Positions 7,601-16,740 are shown, numbered from the stretch's first letter. The stretch is DNA of 64,000 nucleotides from Deltaproteobacteria bacterium (GCA_029261815.1 JAJDAQ010000118.1:1-64000); one strand, 5' to 3'. Notes: a model not told the origin generated them from the sequence alone. Made by a program: numbers and translations.

Positions 7601-9094
7601 GGTGCCCAACGCCTCGCGAACCTTGCGACGGAGAAGCTTGCCGGTCTCGTTGTAGGGGAGCTCGTCCCAGAACTCGATGCGCTCCGGAACGCGTGACGAG
7701 CGTAGATGCTGCTTCACCCAAGCCTGGAGTTCTTCGGCAGTCACTTCACCTTTGAGTACGATCGCGGCCGCGACGGCTTCGCCCCATTGCTCGTCGGGCA
7801 CCCCGACGACGGCGCAGTCCGCGACCGCCGCGTGTTCGTGCAGGACGTCTTCGATCTCGCCGGGAGAGAGGTTCTCCCCTCCCCGGACGATCACATCGTC
7901 GATCCGGCCCAGCACGAAGAGATAGCCGTCTTCGTCGAGGAAGCCGCCGTCGTTCGTCGGGAACCAGCCGCCTTCGACCAGTTGGCTACCGCGTCCCAGG
8001 TACTCGCCCGAGACCTGCTCGCCGCGGACCCAGATCTCGCCGCGTTCACCGACGGACACCGGCTTTCCGTCGTCATCGCGAATCTCGACTTCGACGCCGG
8101 GCAGCGGCTTTCCGGCGGAACCGAGCCGACGCTTCACTTCCGGGTCGTCGTTGAATGCGGCGACGCGATGGTCATCGGGACCGAGCACGGCGATGGTCGA
8201 ACTCGTCTCGGTGAGCCCGTAGGCGTTGGTGAAGTCGACCGTCGGCGGGAACAGGCTCATCGCGCGGTCGATGACCGGGAGCGGCATCTTGCCGCCTCCG
8301 TAGGCCAGCGCGCGGATCGACGTCGGCGCAGCGCCGCCCGTCTCCTCCAGTTCGGCCACGATACGCTGAAGCATCGTCGGCACCACGAACGCGTTCGTGA
8401 TCCCGGCCTTGTGGGCAACGTCGAGCCAACCGTCAGCGGTGAAGTTCGGCAACTGCACGATGCGTCGGCCGGCGTAGATCGACGAGAGGACCGCGGCCAT
8501 GCCAGCCACGTGGTAGGGCGGCACGCAAACGAGCGCAGCGTCCTCTTCGGCCGCGGCCATGAACTCCACGGAGCCCAGGATGTACGACACCATGTGACGA
8601 TGACGCAGCACGGCCGCTTTCGGTGCGCCGGTCGTTCCGCTCGTGAAGAGCAGGATCGCAATGTCCTCGGGCTCCATCGACCAGTCGGACTCAGGTGTCG
8701 CAGCGTCGCCGCGTGCGATCGCCAGGAAGTCTTCGCGCGTGATCACCTCGAGCCCATCGCGGCCCGCCAGTTCCTTCGCGCGTTCTGCGTCGGTCACGAG
8801 AACCGCGGGCGTGATGCGCTCGATCAGGGCGTCGAGTTCAGCCCCGGTCAGACGATAATTGAGTGGAACGAACGGCATCCCGGCCCAGCCCGCGCCAAAG
8901 AGCGCCAACGGAACGGCCGGACTGGAGGTGTCGAGGATCGCCAGATGTTCGGCGGATGTTCCGCGCACGAACTCGGCGACGCGCCCGGCCCCGGCATAGA
9001 GGTCCGCATGGGAGAAATGGTCGTCGTCGCATTGGACGGCCACGCGGTCGCCCATCGCGCCCGACGCCATCTCGAGCAGCATCATCACGTTCAT
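7592..9094 (-). CDS. AMP-dependent acyl-CoA synthetase/ligase
   Basis: 500 residues from the ATG at 9094 (MNVMMLLEMASGAMGDRVAV), preceded by GAGG at suitable spacing; the track ORF extends 104 unrelated residues further. All ANL-superfamily motifs are present: the P-loop LLFTSGTTGAPKAAVLRH, the A5 motif NAYGLTETSS, the hinge GRIDDVIVRGGENLSPGEIE, and the C-terminal catalytic Lys in NETGKLLRRK. It activates a carboxylic acid to its CoA thioester via an acyl-adenylate; substrate unknown. It is the last gene of a minus-strand block with crotonase, CoA-transferase and amidohydrolase genes, so it probably starts or feeds their shared pathway. Confidence 0.92.
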   Translation of the reverse strand: MNVMMLLEMASGAMGDRVAVQCDDDHFSHADLYAGAGRVAEFVRGTSAEHLAILDTSSPAVPLALFGAGWAGMPFVPLNYRLTGAELDALIERITPAVLVTDAERAKELAGRDGLEVITREDFLAIARGDAATPESDWSMEPEDIAILLFTSGTTGAPKAAVLRHRHMVSYILGSVEFMAAAEEDAALVCVPPYHVAGMAAVLSSIYAGRRIVQLPNFTADGWLDVAHKAGITNAFVVPTMLQRIVAELEETGGAAPTSIRALAYGGGKMPLPVIDRAMSLFPPTVDFTNAYGLTETSSTIAVLGPDDHRVAAFNDDPEVKRRLGSAGKPLPGVEVEIRDDDGKPVSVGERGEIWVRGEQVSGEYLGRGSQLVEGGWFPTNDGGFLDEDGYLFVLGRIDDVIVRGGENLSPGEIEDVLHEHAAVADCAVVGVPDEQWGEAVAAAIVLKGEVTAEELQAWVKQHLRSSRVPERIEFWDELPYNETGKLLRRKVREALGTEA

Positions 9095-9138
9095 GATTCG
9101 ATCCTCGGGCGGGACCCGGGCCTTTCGTTGTCCGGATG

Positions 9139-9444
9139 TTAGTCCGAGGAGGGAAGCGCCTTGGCTTCCTTGAGCGTCAGTGCTGCACCGGCGACCGCCA
9201 GCGATCCTTCGCCCGGCTTCGTGCAGAGCAACTCGAGGTCGCCCGCTTCGTTCACATAGCGCTTGCCGATTTGCGTGCCGTTCTTGTGGTCCGCGGCCAC
9301 GTCGCCGCCAGGCGCATCTGCGGTCACATCGACCAGCGGGGCACCGCCGCATGTCAGCTCGAGGTCGCCATCCGGGGTCGCGATCACCATCACCTGGGTA
9401 TCGCATACGCCGCTCTTCAGTCGGGAGCCGGCCTTCAATTCCAT
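9139..9444 (-). CDS. Conserved-looking small protein, unknown function
   Basis: 101 residues from the ATG at 9444, chosen because AGGAG lies about eight bases upstream; the track ORF starts 26 codons earlier inside the neighbouring gene. The protein is soluble and acidic and contains two related stretches, DGDLELTCGG (about 25-34) and AGDLELLCTK (about 68-76), suggesting a small internally repeated beta fold. Cys14, Cys32 and Cys74 are the only cysteines. It sits between the CoA ligase and a crotonase on the same strand with short gaps, so it is probably co-expressed with them. I do not recognise the family and assign no activity. Confidence 0.7.
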   Translation of the reverse strand: MELKAGSRLKSGVCDTQVMVIATPDGDLELTCGGAPLVDVTADAPGGDVAADHKNGTQIGKRYVNEAGDLELLCTKPGEGSLAVAGAALTLKEAKALPSSD

Positions 9445-9466
9445 CTGTGGAGTCTCCTGCGTCGGG

Positions 9467-10234
9467 TCAGTCGCGAGGCCATTCCGGCTCCCGCTTTTCG
9501 AGAAAGGCTCGCATCCCTTCAACCATCTCGGGGCTCAGGATCGAGCGTTTGAACAAGTTCGCATCCGGCTCCGGGAGGAGCCGCTTCATGTCGTCCTTCA
9601 CCATCGCACGGCTCTTCGGGCCACCGCGAAGGACGGCCTGTACGGTAGCGCGAACTTCGGCCTCGAAACGCTCGTGGGGCACGACCTTTCCGATCAGGCC
9701 GGCCCCCAGCGCTTCGGCGGCATCGAAGACCTCGGCGGTGTAGAGCCAGTACTTGGCCCGCCCCATCCCCACGAAGGAGGCCAGCCGGAGCCCCAGGTAG
9801 GGGTCTGGTGCGCCGCGCAGCAGTTCCGGCGCCCGGAACCGCGCCTGGTCCGAAGCGATCGAGAGATCGCTGAAGAGCAGGAGATTGAGGCCCCCGGCGT
9901 AGCAGAGGCCATTCACGGCCGAGATCACGGCCTTCGAACAGCGCTCTAGATGGCGGAACGGGAAATGGTCGGTGGGGTCGAATTCTTGTTCCAGGTGCTC
10001 GCCGTCGGCCGCCCCGCTCATGTCCCCGCCGACCGCAAAGACATCGGACGTCCCCGTAAGCAGCAGGACATCGACCTGGGGGTCGCCGTCCGCCAGGATC
10101 GCCGCGCGCTTCACGCCGCGATACATCGCCTGGGTCATCGCGTTGCGCCGATCGACCCGATCGATCCGGACCGTGAGGACATGGTCCGCAATTTCGGCCT
10201 TCAGGAACGGGCTCCCGAGATCGATCTGGCTCAT
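9467..10234 (-). CDS. Crotonase family protein lacking the first catalytic glutamate
   Basis: 255 residues from the ATG at 10234, which overlaps the stop of the upstream CoA-transferase. The crotonase fold is clear: DRVDRRNAMTQAM, the CoA/oxyanion region FAVGGDMSG, and NGLCYAGGLNLLLFSD. At the place of the first catalytic Glu the sequence has Asn (GGLNLLL), while the second Glu position is retained (RAPELLRG). It may therefore be an isomerase, hydrolase or other crotonase rather than a standard hydratase. Downstream, the 101-residue protein and CoA ligase continue the same transcription unit. Confidence 0.85.
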   Translation of the reverse strand: MSQIDLGSPFLKAEIADHVLTVRIDRVDRRNAMTQAMYRGVKRAAILADGDPQVDVLLLTGTSDVFAVGGDMSGAADGEHLEQEFDPTDHFPFRHLERCSKAVISAVNGLCYAGGLNLLLFSDLSIASDQARFRAPELLRGAPDPYLGLRLASFVGMGRAKYWLYTAEVFDAAEALGAGLIGKVVPHERFEAEVRATVQAVLRGGPKSRAMVKDDMKRLLPEPDANLFKRSILSPEMVEGMRAFLEKREPEWPRD

Positions 10235-12612
10235 GCCCCGACCCTGGCCGGGCGGCTCCCGATGATCTGGTCCGTCGCCAGTTTCTCCAGATCTTCGTCG
10301 CTGCAGCCGACGGAGCGCAGGATCTCGTCGTTGTGTTCGCCCAGCGTCGGCGGCGGAAGATCCACCCAGTGGTCGCGCGACGCGAAACGGAAGGGAAGCG
10401 TCATCACGCGCTGTCGGCCGACGACGGCATGGTCGATCTCCTCGAAGAATCGGCGTGCCACGAACTGCGGGTGATCCCCGAGCGCACGGGCGTCGACCAA
10501 TGGCGCAGCCGGAACGCCCTTCGCGAGGAGTTCCTCGACGCAGCGATCGACCTCCAGGTCGGCCAAAGCCTTCCGCAGCGCTGCATCGATCTCGTCGTGC
10601 GCCGCCCGGCGTTCGGCCAGGCTCGCGTTCGTCAGAGGCGCACTCCATTCCGGATGATCTAGCCATTCGAGCAGGGCGGCCCACTGTGCATCGGTCTCGA
10701 TCGACAGCGCCAACCACTTCGGCGTGGCGCCCGCGTCGTGTCCGGCGCATGGATAGAGTCCCTGGGGCGCGGCCCACGGCGCGCGGTTGCCCTCACGTTC
10801 GAGCACGACCCCGTAGGCCGAAGACTCGATCACCTGCTCGGCAGCCGCATTCAATGCGCCCTCGACCATGGTGCATTCGACGTGCACGCCGTGACCGAGG
10901 TGTTCCCTTTCAAATAACGCGACGATCGTGGCGAAGACCGCGTGCATGCCCGAGATCGGATCACAGGGTCCACGCTGGATGCGCGGACGATCATCGGGAT
11001 GGCCCGTACACCAGGCCAGCCCCGTCATCTGCTCCATCGTCTGCGCGAAGCCGACATGGTCGCGCCACGGCCCATCGAGCCCGAACGCGGGCATTCTCGT
11101 CATGATGGAGTTCGGGTTGAGCGCGTGGATCGTCTCCCAGTCGAGACCGAAGCCCTCCATGACCCGAGGAGAGAAGTTCTCGATCACGATGTCACTTTCG
11201 GCAATGAGCTTCTTCGCTAGTTCACGGCCTTCGTCGCGCGTCAGATCGAGCGTCAGCCCGCGCTTGTTGGTGTTCGCGTTGAGGAAGAACATGCTGTACT
11301 CCCACCACGCGTCCTTCCCACCTGCGAACATGCCGCCGGTCGAACGCATTCCGTCGGGACGCTGGATCGACTCGACATGGATCACGTCAGCACCCAGACA
11401 CGCCAGCATGTGGCTTGCCGAGGGTCCGGCCCACCATGCTGTCGTGTCGAATACGCGCAGGCCTTCGAGGGGAAGCGTCCGTGCGTCCGTCGCCACAGGT
11501 CGCACCGCTTTGTGGGCTTCGACCTTCCCGGTGTGTTCGCCGAGCGCCGGCGCCGCCGTCGGCGTTCGGGGTTCCTGGCCGTCGACCTTGTATGGCGGGC
11601 GAGGACGGATGAATCCCCCTGAAGGGTCCTCGGAAAACACGCCCCGTGCCTCGAACTGCTCGTGAATGGGCACCGTCGCACCGCTCAAGACGGGCGCGAC
11701 CGGAATCCGGAGCAGCGCGGCCTCTTCCACGACCTCGGCCGTCGTTCGCTCGGTCGTATAGGCGTGGACGATCGCCTCCCACTCCTCAATCCGGGCCGAA
11801 CGCTGCCCTGCCAGATTGAACTCGCCGGTCTCTCGCAGATCGGGACGGCCTAGCATCAGCAGGAAATCCGAGATCTGCTGAGCGCTATTCGTATTGAAGC
11901 CGACGTAGCCGTCGCGCGTGGGTTCGATGGAAGGCGTTTCGGTGCTCTGCACGGACCCCTCGACCGGCGGGCGACCGAGCAACCCCCACATCGTGTCCAT
12001 GAAGTTCGTCGTGCCGTACGCCATGACTTCCTGGAGCGAAAAGTCGATGAACTCTCCGTGGCCCGTAGCGCGCGCCAGCCTCACGGCCGCGATCGCGGCG
12101 ACGGCCGAAAAGACGCCCCCGATCCACTCCGTGGTGCGCCCTCCGGCCTGGTAGGGCTCCTGGCCAGTCAGGCCGCGAACGCTGATCGAGCCGCACTCGG
12201 CCTGAATCGTGAACTCGCTCCAAGGGCGGTCGGCGTATGGGCCTTCCAGGCCATACGGCGAGATCGAGAGCCAGACGAGGCCCGGATGCTGCGCCACCAG
12301 CGTCGCTCGATCGAACGACGCGGCCGGACCCTCGGTATCGACGACCAGATCGGCAGACGCAAGCAGCGCGTCGACGTCGGGTTCTCCTACGGCTCCCACC
12401 ACCGAACGCTTGGAGCCCGACAGGAATCGGAAGAGTGCGCCGTCCCGGCCATCACGCTCATGCCCACTAGCGGTCCAACGTCGAAATGGATCGCCGCCTT
12501 CCGGCTCGACCTTGATGACGTCGGCACCAGCATCCGCGAAGAGCTTCGTCGCATAACCACCAGCGATTCCACTCGACAAGTCGACGACTCGGATTCCCTT
12601 GAGACCCTGCAT
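10231..12612 (-). CDS. Tandem family III (CaiB/BaiF-type) CoA-transferase, two domains in one chain
   Basis: 793 residues, about twice the usual 400. Domain 1 starts GIRVVDLSSGIAGGYATKL and domain 2, after about residue 405, repeats the pattern as GLRVFDTTAWWAGPSASHM. Both carry ADVI.VE after the first strand. Domain 1 has an Asp at the nucleophile position (GEFIDFSLQEV), whereas domain 2 has Glu in the equivalent place (VHVECTMVEG). The enzyme should move CoA between an acyl-CoA donor and a carboxylate; the donor and acceptor are unknown. The ATG at 12612 follows the amidohydrolase stop closely, and the stop overlaps the crotonase start. Confidence 0.9.
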   Translation of the reverse strand: MQGLKGIRVVDLSSGIAGGYATKLFADAGADVIKVEPEGGDPFRRWTASGHERDGRDGALFRFLSGSKRSVVGAVGEPDVDALLASADLVVDTEGPAASFDRATLVAQHPGLVWLSISPYGLEGPYADRPWSEFTIQAECGSISVRGLTGQEPYQAGGRTTEWIGGVFSAVAAIAAVRLARATGHGEFIDFSLQEVMAYGTTNFMDTMWGLLGRPPVEGSVQSTETPSIEPTRDGYVGFNTNSAQQISDFLLMLGRPDLRETGEFNLAGQRSARIEEWEAIVHAYTTERTTAEVVEEAALLRIPVAPVLSGATVPIHEQFEARGVFSEDPSGGFIRPRPPYKVDGQEPRTPTAAPALGEHTGKVEAHKAVRPVATDARTLPLEGLRVFDTTAWWAGPSASHMLACLGADVIHVESIQRPDGMRSTGGMFAGGKDAWWEYSMFFLNANTNKRGLTLDLTRDEGRELAKKLIAESDIVIENFSPRVMEGFGLDWETIHALNPNSIMTRMPAFGLDGPWRDHVGFAQTMEQMTGLAWCTGHPDDRPRIQRGPCDPISGMHAVFATIVALFEREHLGHGVHVECTMVEGALNAAAEQVIESSAYGVVLEREGNRAPWAAPQGLYPCAGHDAGATPKWLALSIETDAQWAALLEWLDHPEWSAPLTNASLAERRAAHDEIDAALRKALADLEVDRCVEELLAKGVPAAPLVDARALGDHPQFVARRFFEEIDHAVVGRQRVMTLPFRFASRDHWVDLPPPTLGEHNDEILRSVGCSDEDLEKLATDQIIGSRPARVGA

Positions 12613-12623
12613 GCGCGCGCTCC

Positions 12624-13790
12624 CTACTCGATGCCGTAGAGTGCTGCAGCGCTGGTGTGCATCACCTTTGCCACGACGTCTTCGCTGATCCCGGCCATCG
12701 CCTTCTCGGCGTAGAGCTGCGGACGCGTGCCCACGCTCGCGGGCCCCGGCGACTGGCATGTTGGATGCGGATAGTCGGTCTCGAAGAGCACATTGTCCGG
12801 ATAGAGATCGAGCGCCGGCGCGATGCCTTTCTCTTCGAACCAGAAGGAGGCGTAGATCTGTCGCCGGAAGTACTCACTCGGCAGCAGGTCGTACTCGGGG
12901 TGCTCGGTGATGACGCCGTTGTTCTGCCACTGCCAATCGAGCGCCTCGAGCACGAACGGAATCCAACCGACGCCGCTCTCGACCGAGACCATCTTCAGGT
13001 CAGGGAAACGGTGCGGAATGCCGCCCAGGATGATGTCGCCGAGCGAACGACCGTTGTCCAGGAATGCCATCGAGGAAACGCGAGCGAAATTCGCGCGCTC
13101 GCCGATGTTCGCCGGGTCCTGCATCTGCGCGGCGAGGTCGCCCCCACCTACGTGGAAGCTGATCGAAAGGCCCGCCTCCTCGGCCGCGGCCCAGATCGGA
13201 TCCCAGTGCTTGTCCCGCAGGGTCGGCTGGCCGTGCTCCTGGGGTTGGTTGCAGAAGAGGATGGCCCGGTAGCCCATCGCGGCCACACGTCCCACTTCCT
13301 TGACGGATTCGGCCACGTCCCAGAACGGCATCGCCGCGACCGGGATCAGGCGGTTCGCATCGGCGCTGCACCATTCGAGCAGCCAGTCGTTGTAGGCCTG
13401 GAGGCATTCGAGAATGAGCGCGGGCTCATTGATCCGCAAGAAGCCGCCGGCGCCGAAGCCGCCCACGTTCGGGTACAGCACGTTGGCAAATAGTTTCTCT
13501 TCATCCATCCACGCCAGGCGGGCCTTCGCGTCGTACATCGCCGCCGGGATGTCGTCGTAGGTCATCCGAAAGTTCGGATAGTAGTCGTCATGGCCGGCAG
13601 CCGAGTAGGCGCCAGGCATTCCGACCGGCTGGTCGCCGATGAACCACAGGTCACGCCCGCCCATCCGCTTGATATGCGGAACCTGGTCGCCCCACTTGCT
13701 CGCGACCCGGTCGGTCCAGACGTCGGCGGGTTCCGTGATATGCGTGTCGATGTCGATCACGCGGTGTCGGTCGAAGATGGCGTTGCTCAT
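12624..13790 (-). CDS. Amidohydrolase family 2 protein (ACMSD-like TIM barrel)
   Basis: 388 residues. The N-terminal DIDTHITEP has the D.H metal-site signature seen in amidohydrolase_2 proteins, followed by ISFHVGGGD (metal His) and VLFETDYPHPTCQ (catalytic Asp and substrate-binding segment) near the C-terminus. Members are Zn-dependent decarboxylases or hydrolases, such as 2-amino-3-carboxymuconate semialdehyde decarboxylase and several acyl-CoA pathway proteins of unknown role. Here it is the first structural gene of the block, only 11 bases before the CoA-transferase and 27 bases after a TetR gene, so it probably belongs to a CoA-dependent catabolic route. The exact reaction is not assignable. 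Confidence 0.88.
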   Translation of the reverse strand: MSNAIFDRHRVIDIDTHITEPADVWTDRVASKWGDQVPHIKRMGGRDLWFIGDQPVGMPGAYSAAGHDDYYPNFRMTYDDIPAAMYDAKARLAWMDEEKLFANVLYPNVGGFGAGGFLRINEPALILECLQAYNDWLLEWCSADANRLIPVAAMPFWDVAESVKEVGRVAAMGYRAILFCNQPQEHGQPTLRDKHWDPIWAAAEEAGLSISFHVGGGDLAAQMQDPANIGERANFARVSSMAFLDNGRSLGDIILGGIPHRFPDLKMVSVESGVGWIPFVLEALDWQWQNNGVITEHPEYDLLPSEYFRRQIYASFWFEEKGIAPALDLYPDNVLFETDYPHPTCQSPGPASVGTRPQLYAEKAMAGISEDVVAKVMHTSAAALYGIE

Positions 13791-13817
13791 GGGGGTCCTC
13801 GGTTTCGAAGGATGGGA

Positions 13818-14456
13818 TCAATGGGTCGCGGGCGAGGACAGTCCTGCCAGCATGAGATCGATCGCGGCCACGATCTGGCGTTCCCGGTCGACGCCGGTCG
13901 CGGGGTCGGCCAACACCTGCTGTGTGACGCCGACTTGCAGGCCTCGGAGGGCCAGCGCCGCCGCCGCCGCATCGACGTCGGCGCGCAGTTCGCCCGTCGC
14001 GATGCCACGCTCGAGAAGCGACGACAACCGCGCCAGCCATTCGTCGCGAAGCTGAACGCGCCAATCCGTCCACGCGCCGGTGCCTTCCCCGCCTTCACTG
14101 ACGAAGACCGCGCGCGCGAGCGAATGACGGTCGCTGTCGGTCAGGCAGAAGCGGAGCCACGCGGCCAACGCATCGCGGACGCTCGCGGCATCGGAGATCA
14201 CGGCTTCATACGCGGCGAACCAATCGCTGAGCGCCGCTCGCTGCACCTCGGCCAGCAACTTCTTCTTGGAAGAGAAGTACTCGTACACCAGGGCACGAGA
14301 GACCCCGGCGCCGGCCGCGACATCCTCCATCCGGGTCCGGGCGAAGCCGTAGCGCGAGAAACAATCGGCCGCGGCCGCCAGGATGCGGCTTTGCGTTTCG
14401 GCCGCGCGCCCCTCCAGGGGAGGCGCCAGCGGTGCGTCCGGTGCGGAAAGGGTCAC
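13818..14456 (-). CDS. TetR family transcriptional regulator
   Basis: 212 residues. Residues about 20-66 form the TetR DNA-binding domain: SRILAAAADCFSRYGFARTRMEDVAAGAG then VSRALVYEYFSSKKKLL. The remainder is an all-helical ligand domain without recognisable specificity. It lies directly upstream of the amidohydrolase/CoA-transferase/crotonase/ligase block on the same strand and is probably its acyl-CoA-responsive repressor. That regulatory link is inferred from position. Confidence 0.92.
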   Translation of the reverse strand: MTLSAPDAPLAPPLEGRAAETQSRILAAAADCFSRYGFARTRMEDVAAGAGVSRALVYEYFSSKKKLLAEVQRAALSDWFAAYEAVISDAASVRDALAAWLRFCLTDSDRHSLARAVFVSEGGEGTGAWTDWRVQLRDEWLARLSSLLERGIATGELRADVDAAAAALALRGLQVGVTQQVLADPATGVDRERQIVAAIDLMLAGLSSPATH

Positions 14457-14503
14457 GATTCCGCACGTTGGACGAAACCGTCCAGTTTGTCAAACGCCCG
14501 AAA

Positions 14504-15160
14504 TCAGCGATCCAAGGAGCGACCTCGCGTGATTCCGTAGAGCAGCGTCTGCGCCAGGCTGCGGGCTTCTTCTTCGGCCGCAAGCGGGTTCGCATCGTTC
14601 GCGCGCCACATCAATGCGCCGTAGATCAGCGAACCCAGGACGCGGGCGGCCTCGAGGACCGATGGCGCGTCGAGCACGCCCTCGCGCTGCCCCTCTTCCA
14701 GGAGGTCGGCCAGGATGGCCTGGACCTCGACCCGAATACTGTCGGCCTCCGGCGCCGCCCGATCCTCTTGCTGAAAGAAGGGATCGAGTCCCCGAACCTG
14801 CATGATCGCGGAGAAGAAGGACTTGTAGTCCCCGACATAGTCAAGAATGGCGCGCAGGAATGCGTGCAGGCCCGCTTCGAAGCCCGTCGCGGCCTCCACG
14901 GCTGAGCGAACGCGTTCGCTCAGTTCGACCCGGTTCTGGGCCAGACACTGGTTCACCAGGTCGTCCTTGCCGTCGAAATAGACGTAGACGGTGCTTCGGG
15001 CGACGCCTGCGGCTTCAGCGATCTTGTCGACCGAGGTCTCGGCGTAGCCGATCTCGCCGATCACGCCCCGCGCCGCAGCCAGGATCTGATCGGTGCGGAA
15101 TTCGCGGAGCGCCTCTTCGCGCGTGCGCGGCGGGCGGTCACGTCGAAAGGGCTCTGCCAT
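14504..15160 (-). CDS. TetR family transcriptional regulator
   Basis: 218 residues from the ATG at 15160 (MAEPFRRDRPPRTREEALREF); the longer track ORF enters the intergenic region. The HTH domain is TDQILAAARGVIGEIGYAETSVDKIAEAAGVARSTVYVYFDGKDDLV. The C-terminal domain is a generic TetR ligand pocket (EEGQREGVLDAPSVLEAARV resembles TetR_C regions of fatty-acid regulators). It is a different protein from the neighbouring TetR, not a recent duplicate. It is divergent from the porin gene with 212 bases between them, so it may control the porin/flavin operon, the acyl-CoA block, or both. Confidence 0.92.
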   Translation of the reverse strand: MAEPFRRDRPPRTREEALREFRTDQILAAARGVIGEIGYAETSVDKIAEAAGVARSTVYVYFDGKDDLVNQCLAQNRVELSERVRSAVEAATGFEAGLHAFLRAILDYVGDYKSFFSAIMQVRGLDPFFQQEDRAAPEADSIRVEVQAILADLLEEGQREGVLDAPSVLEAARVLGSLIYGALMWRANDANPLAAEEEARSLAQTLLYGITRGRSLDR

Positions 15161-15372
15161 CGCGCGAAGATAGCGGTTGCGCGTCCGCTGTTTCGGACGC
15201 GTCGTCCGATCCGGAGGGATCTGGCGACCGGACACCTGATTCGCGGCCTGGAAATATGCCTGACTGGCCATTGCAGCCACGCGATGCTCGGGTATCGTCC
15301 CGTTCCTGATGAAAATGAACACCATTTTCAATTTCAACTCGACCCCGCCCAGCGCCTAGAACCACGATCCTG
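15161..15372. other. Divergent intergenic region between TetR gene and porin gene
   Basis: 212 bases without a supported gene. It must hold the promoters of the minus-strand TetR gene and the plus-strand porin operon. An AT-richer patch around 15308-15335 (ATGAAAATGAACACC and ATTTTCAATTTCAAC) contains an imperfect inverted repeat, GAAAATGAACACCATTTTC, which could be a TetR operator, but I cannot place a promoter with confidence. Confidence 0.35.
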
Positions 15373-16740
15373 ATGCCCCTTCGACTCTCCTCCACCCTCC
15401 GCTTCGCCTGCCTGCTGACTTCGTTGGCAATCGTCAGCCCGACGGCTGCAGCTGCGAACGATGCGGACCAGATTGCGCGCGATGACCGCATCCAGCAGCT
15501 CGAGAAGCAGGTCCAGATCCTGGCCGACGAACTCAGCCGCGTTCGCACGCAGGTCGCCGTCCCGGACGAACCCGAACTGGCGACCGCCTATGGATTCGGC
15601 CCCGCAGCGTCCAAGATCTACGGCGTCGAGCGCGGCCTCTCGATCGGAGGCTACGGCGAGTACAACTACACGAACTTCGTCGGGGATGAAGACTCGGGCC
15701 CGGACCTCGACCGCGCCGATGCGCTCCGTACGGTCCTCTACTTCGGATACAAGTTCAGCGAGTCGATCGTGTTCAACTCGGAGATCGAGTTCGAGCATGG
15801 CTCGACCAGCAACGTCGCGAACGGAAATGGCGGCGGCAGCGCTTCGGTCGAACTCGCCTCGCTCGACTTCTTCTACAAGCCGGAGCTGAACTTCCGTGCC
15901 GGCCTCCTGCTCGCGCCGATGGGGTTCGTGAACGAAGTCCACGAGCCGCCCTTCTTCTACGGCGTGCAACGACCTGAAGTCGAGCAGCGCATCATCCCGA
16001 GCACGTGGCGCAACCTGGGTGCCGGCGTCTTCGGCCAGATCGGCGAGAACTTCGAGTACCGCGCCTATCTGATGACGGGCTTCAATGGGTCGCGCTTCAG
16101 CGACGCCGGCTTCAGGAGCGGCCGCCAGAAGGGCAACCGGGCGCTGGCCGAGGACCTCGCCATCGTCGTGCGCGGCGACTACCGGTGCGAATGCCTGCCC
16201 GGTCTCGAAGTCGGGGGCTCGATCTACCACGGCGATGTCGACCAGGACACCGGCAAGACCCTGATCAACACCGGGAACCCCACGGCCGACGGCATGTCGA
16301 TCACCGATGCCCGACTCACCATGGCCGAGGGACACCTCCAGTACCGCAACGGTCCACTCTCGACGCGCGTCCTGGCGGCGTGGACGAACCTGGACGAGGC
16401 CGCCGACTTCAATGCCTCGCTGGGTCGATCCTCGACGGCTCCGATCGCCGACAACATGTTCGGCGCCTACGCCGAGGTCGCCTACGACATCTGGCCGCAC
16501 TTCTTCAGCAACGAAGACAGGGCCCTCGAACCCTTCGTTCGCGTCGAATACGTGGACACGCAGTACAAGGTCCCGGCCGGGTACACGGCCAACCGGAACC
16601 GCGCGTACTGGGTGCACACCGGCGGTTTCAACTACTACCCGCACCCGAATGTGGTCCTCAAGCTCGAGTACCGGAACCTCAATGCACGGGGTGGAACGCG
16701 ACCCGACGAACTGGCGCTGGGAGTCGGATTTGCGTTCTAG
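15373..16740 (+). CDS. Outer-membrane porin with N-terminal coiled coil
   Basis: 455 residues. A signal peptide (about residues 1-28, ending PTAAAA) is followed by a short coiled coil (DDRIQQLEKQVQILADELSRVRTQ) and then a long run of alternating amphipathic beta strands (SIGGYGEYNYTNFVG, RTVLYFGYKFSESIVFNSEIEFEHG), ending in phenylalanine (GVGFAF) as outer-membrane barrels do. The layout resembles OprO/P-like phosphate-selective porins, but no selectivity residues were identified. It opens a tight cluster with an FMN-binding protein, a membrane protein and ApbE, so it may be part of an envelope redox or uptake system. Confidence 0.85.
   Translation: MPLRLSSTLRFACLLTSLAIVSPTAAAANDADQIARDDRIQQLEKQVQILADELSRVRTQVAVPDEPELATAYGFGPAASKIYGVERGLSIGGYGEYNYTNFVGDEDSGPDLDRADALRTVLYFGYKFSESIVFNSEIEFEHGSTSNVANGNGGGSASVELASLDFFYKPELNFRAGLLLAPMGFVNEVHEPPFFYGVQRPEVEQRIIPSTWRNLGAGVFGQIGENFEYRAYLMTGFNGSRFSDAGFRSGRQKGNRALAEDLAIVVRGDYRCECLPGLEVGGSIYHGDVDQDTGKTLINTGNPTADGMSITDARLTMAEGHLQYRNGPLSTRVLAAWTNLDEAADFNASLGRSSTAPIADNMFGAYAEVAYDIWPHFFSNEDRALEPFVRVEYVDTQYKVPAGYTANRNRAYWVHTGGFNYYPHPNVVLKLEYRNLNARGGTRPDELALGVGFAF

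Noticed and set aside
7706-9142. 478-residue plus-strand ORF
   Set aside because: Antisense to the AMP-dependent CoA ligase and without recognisable motifs.
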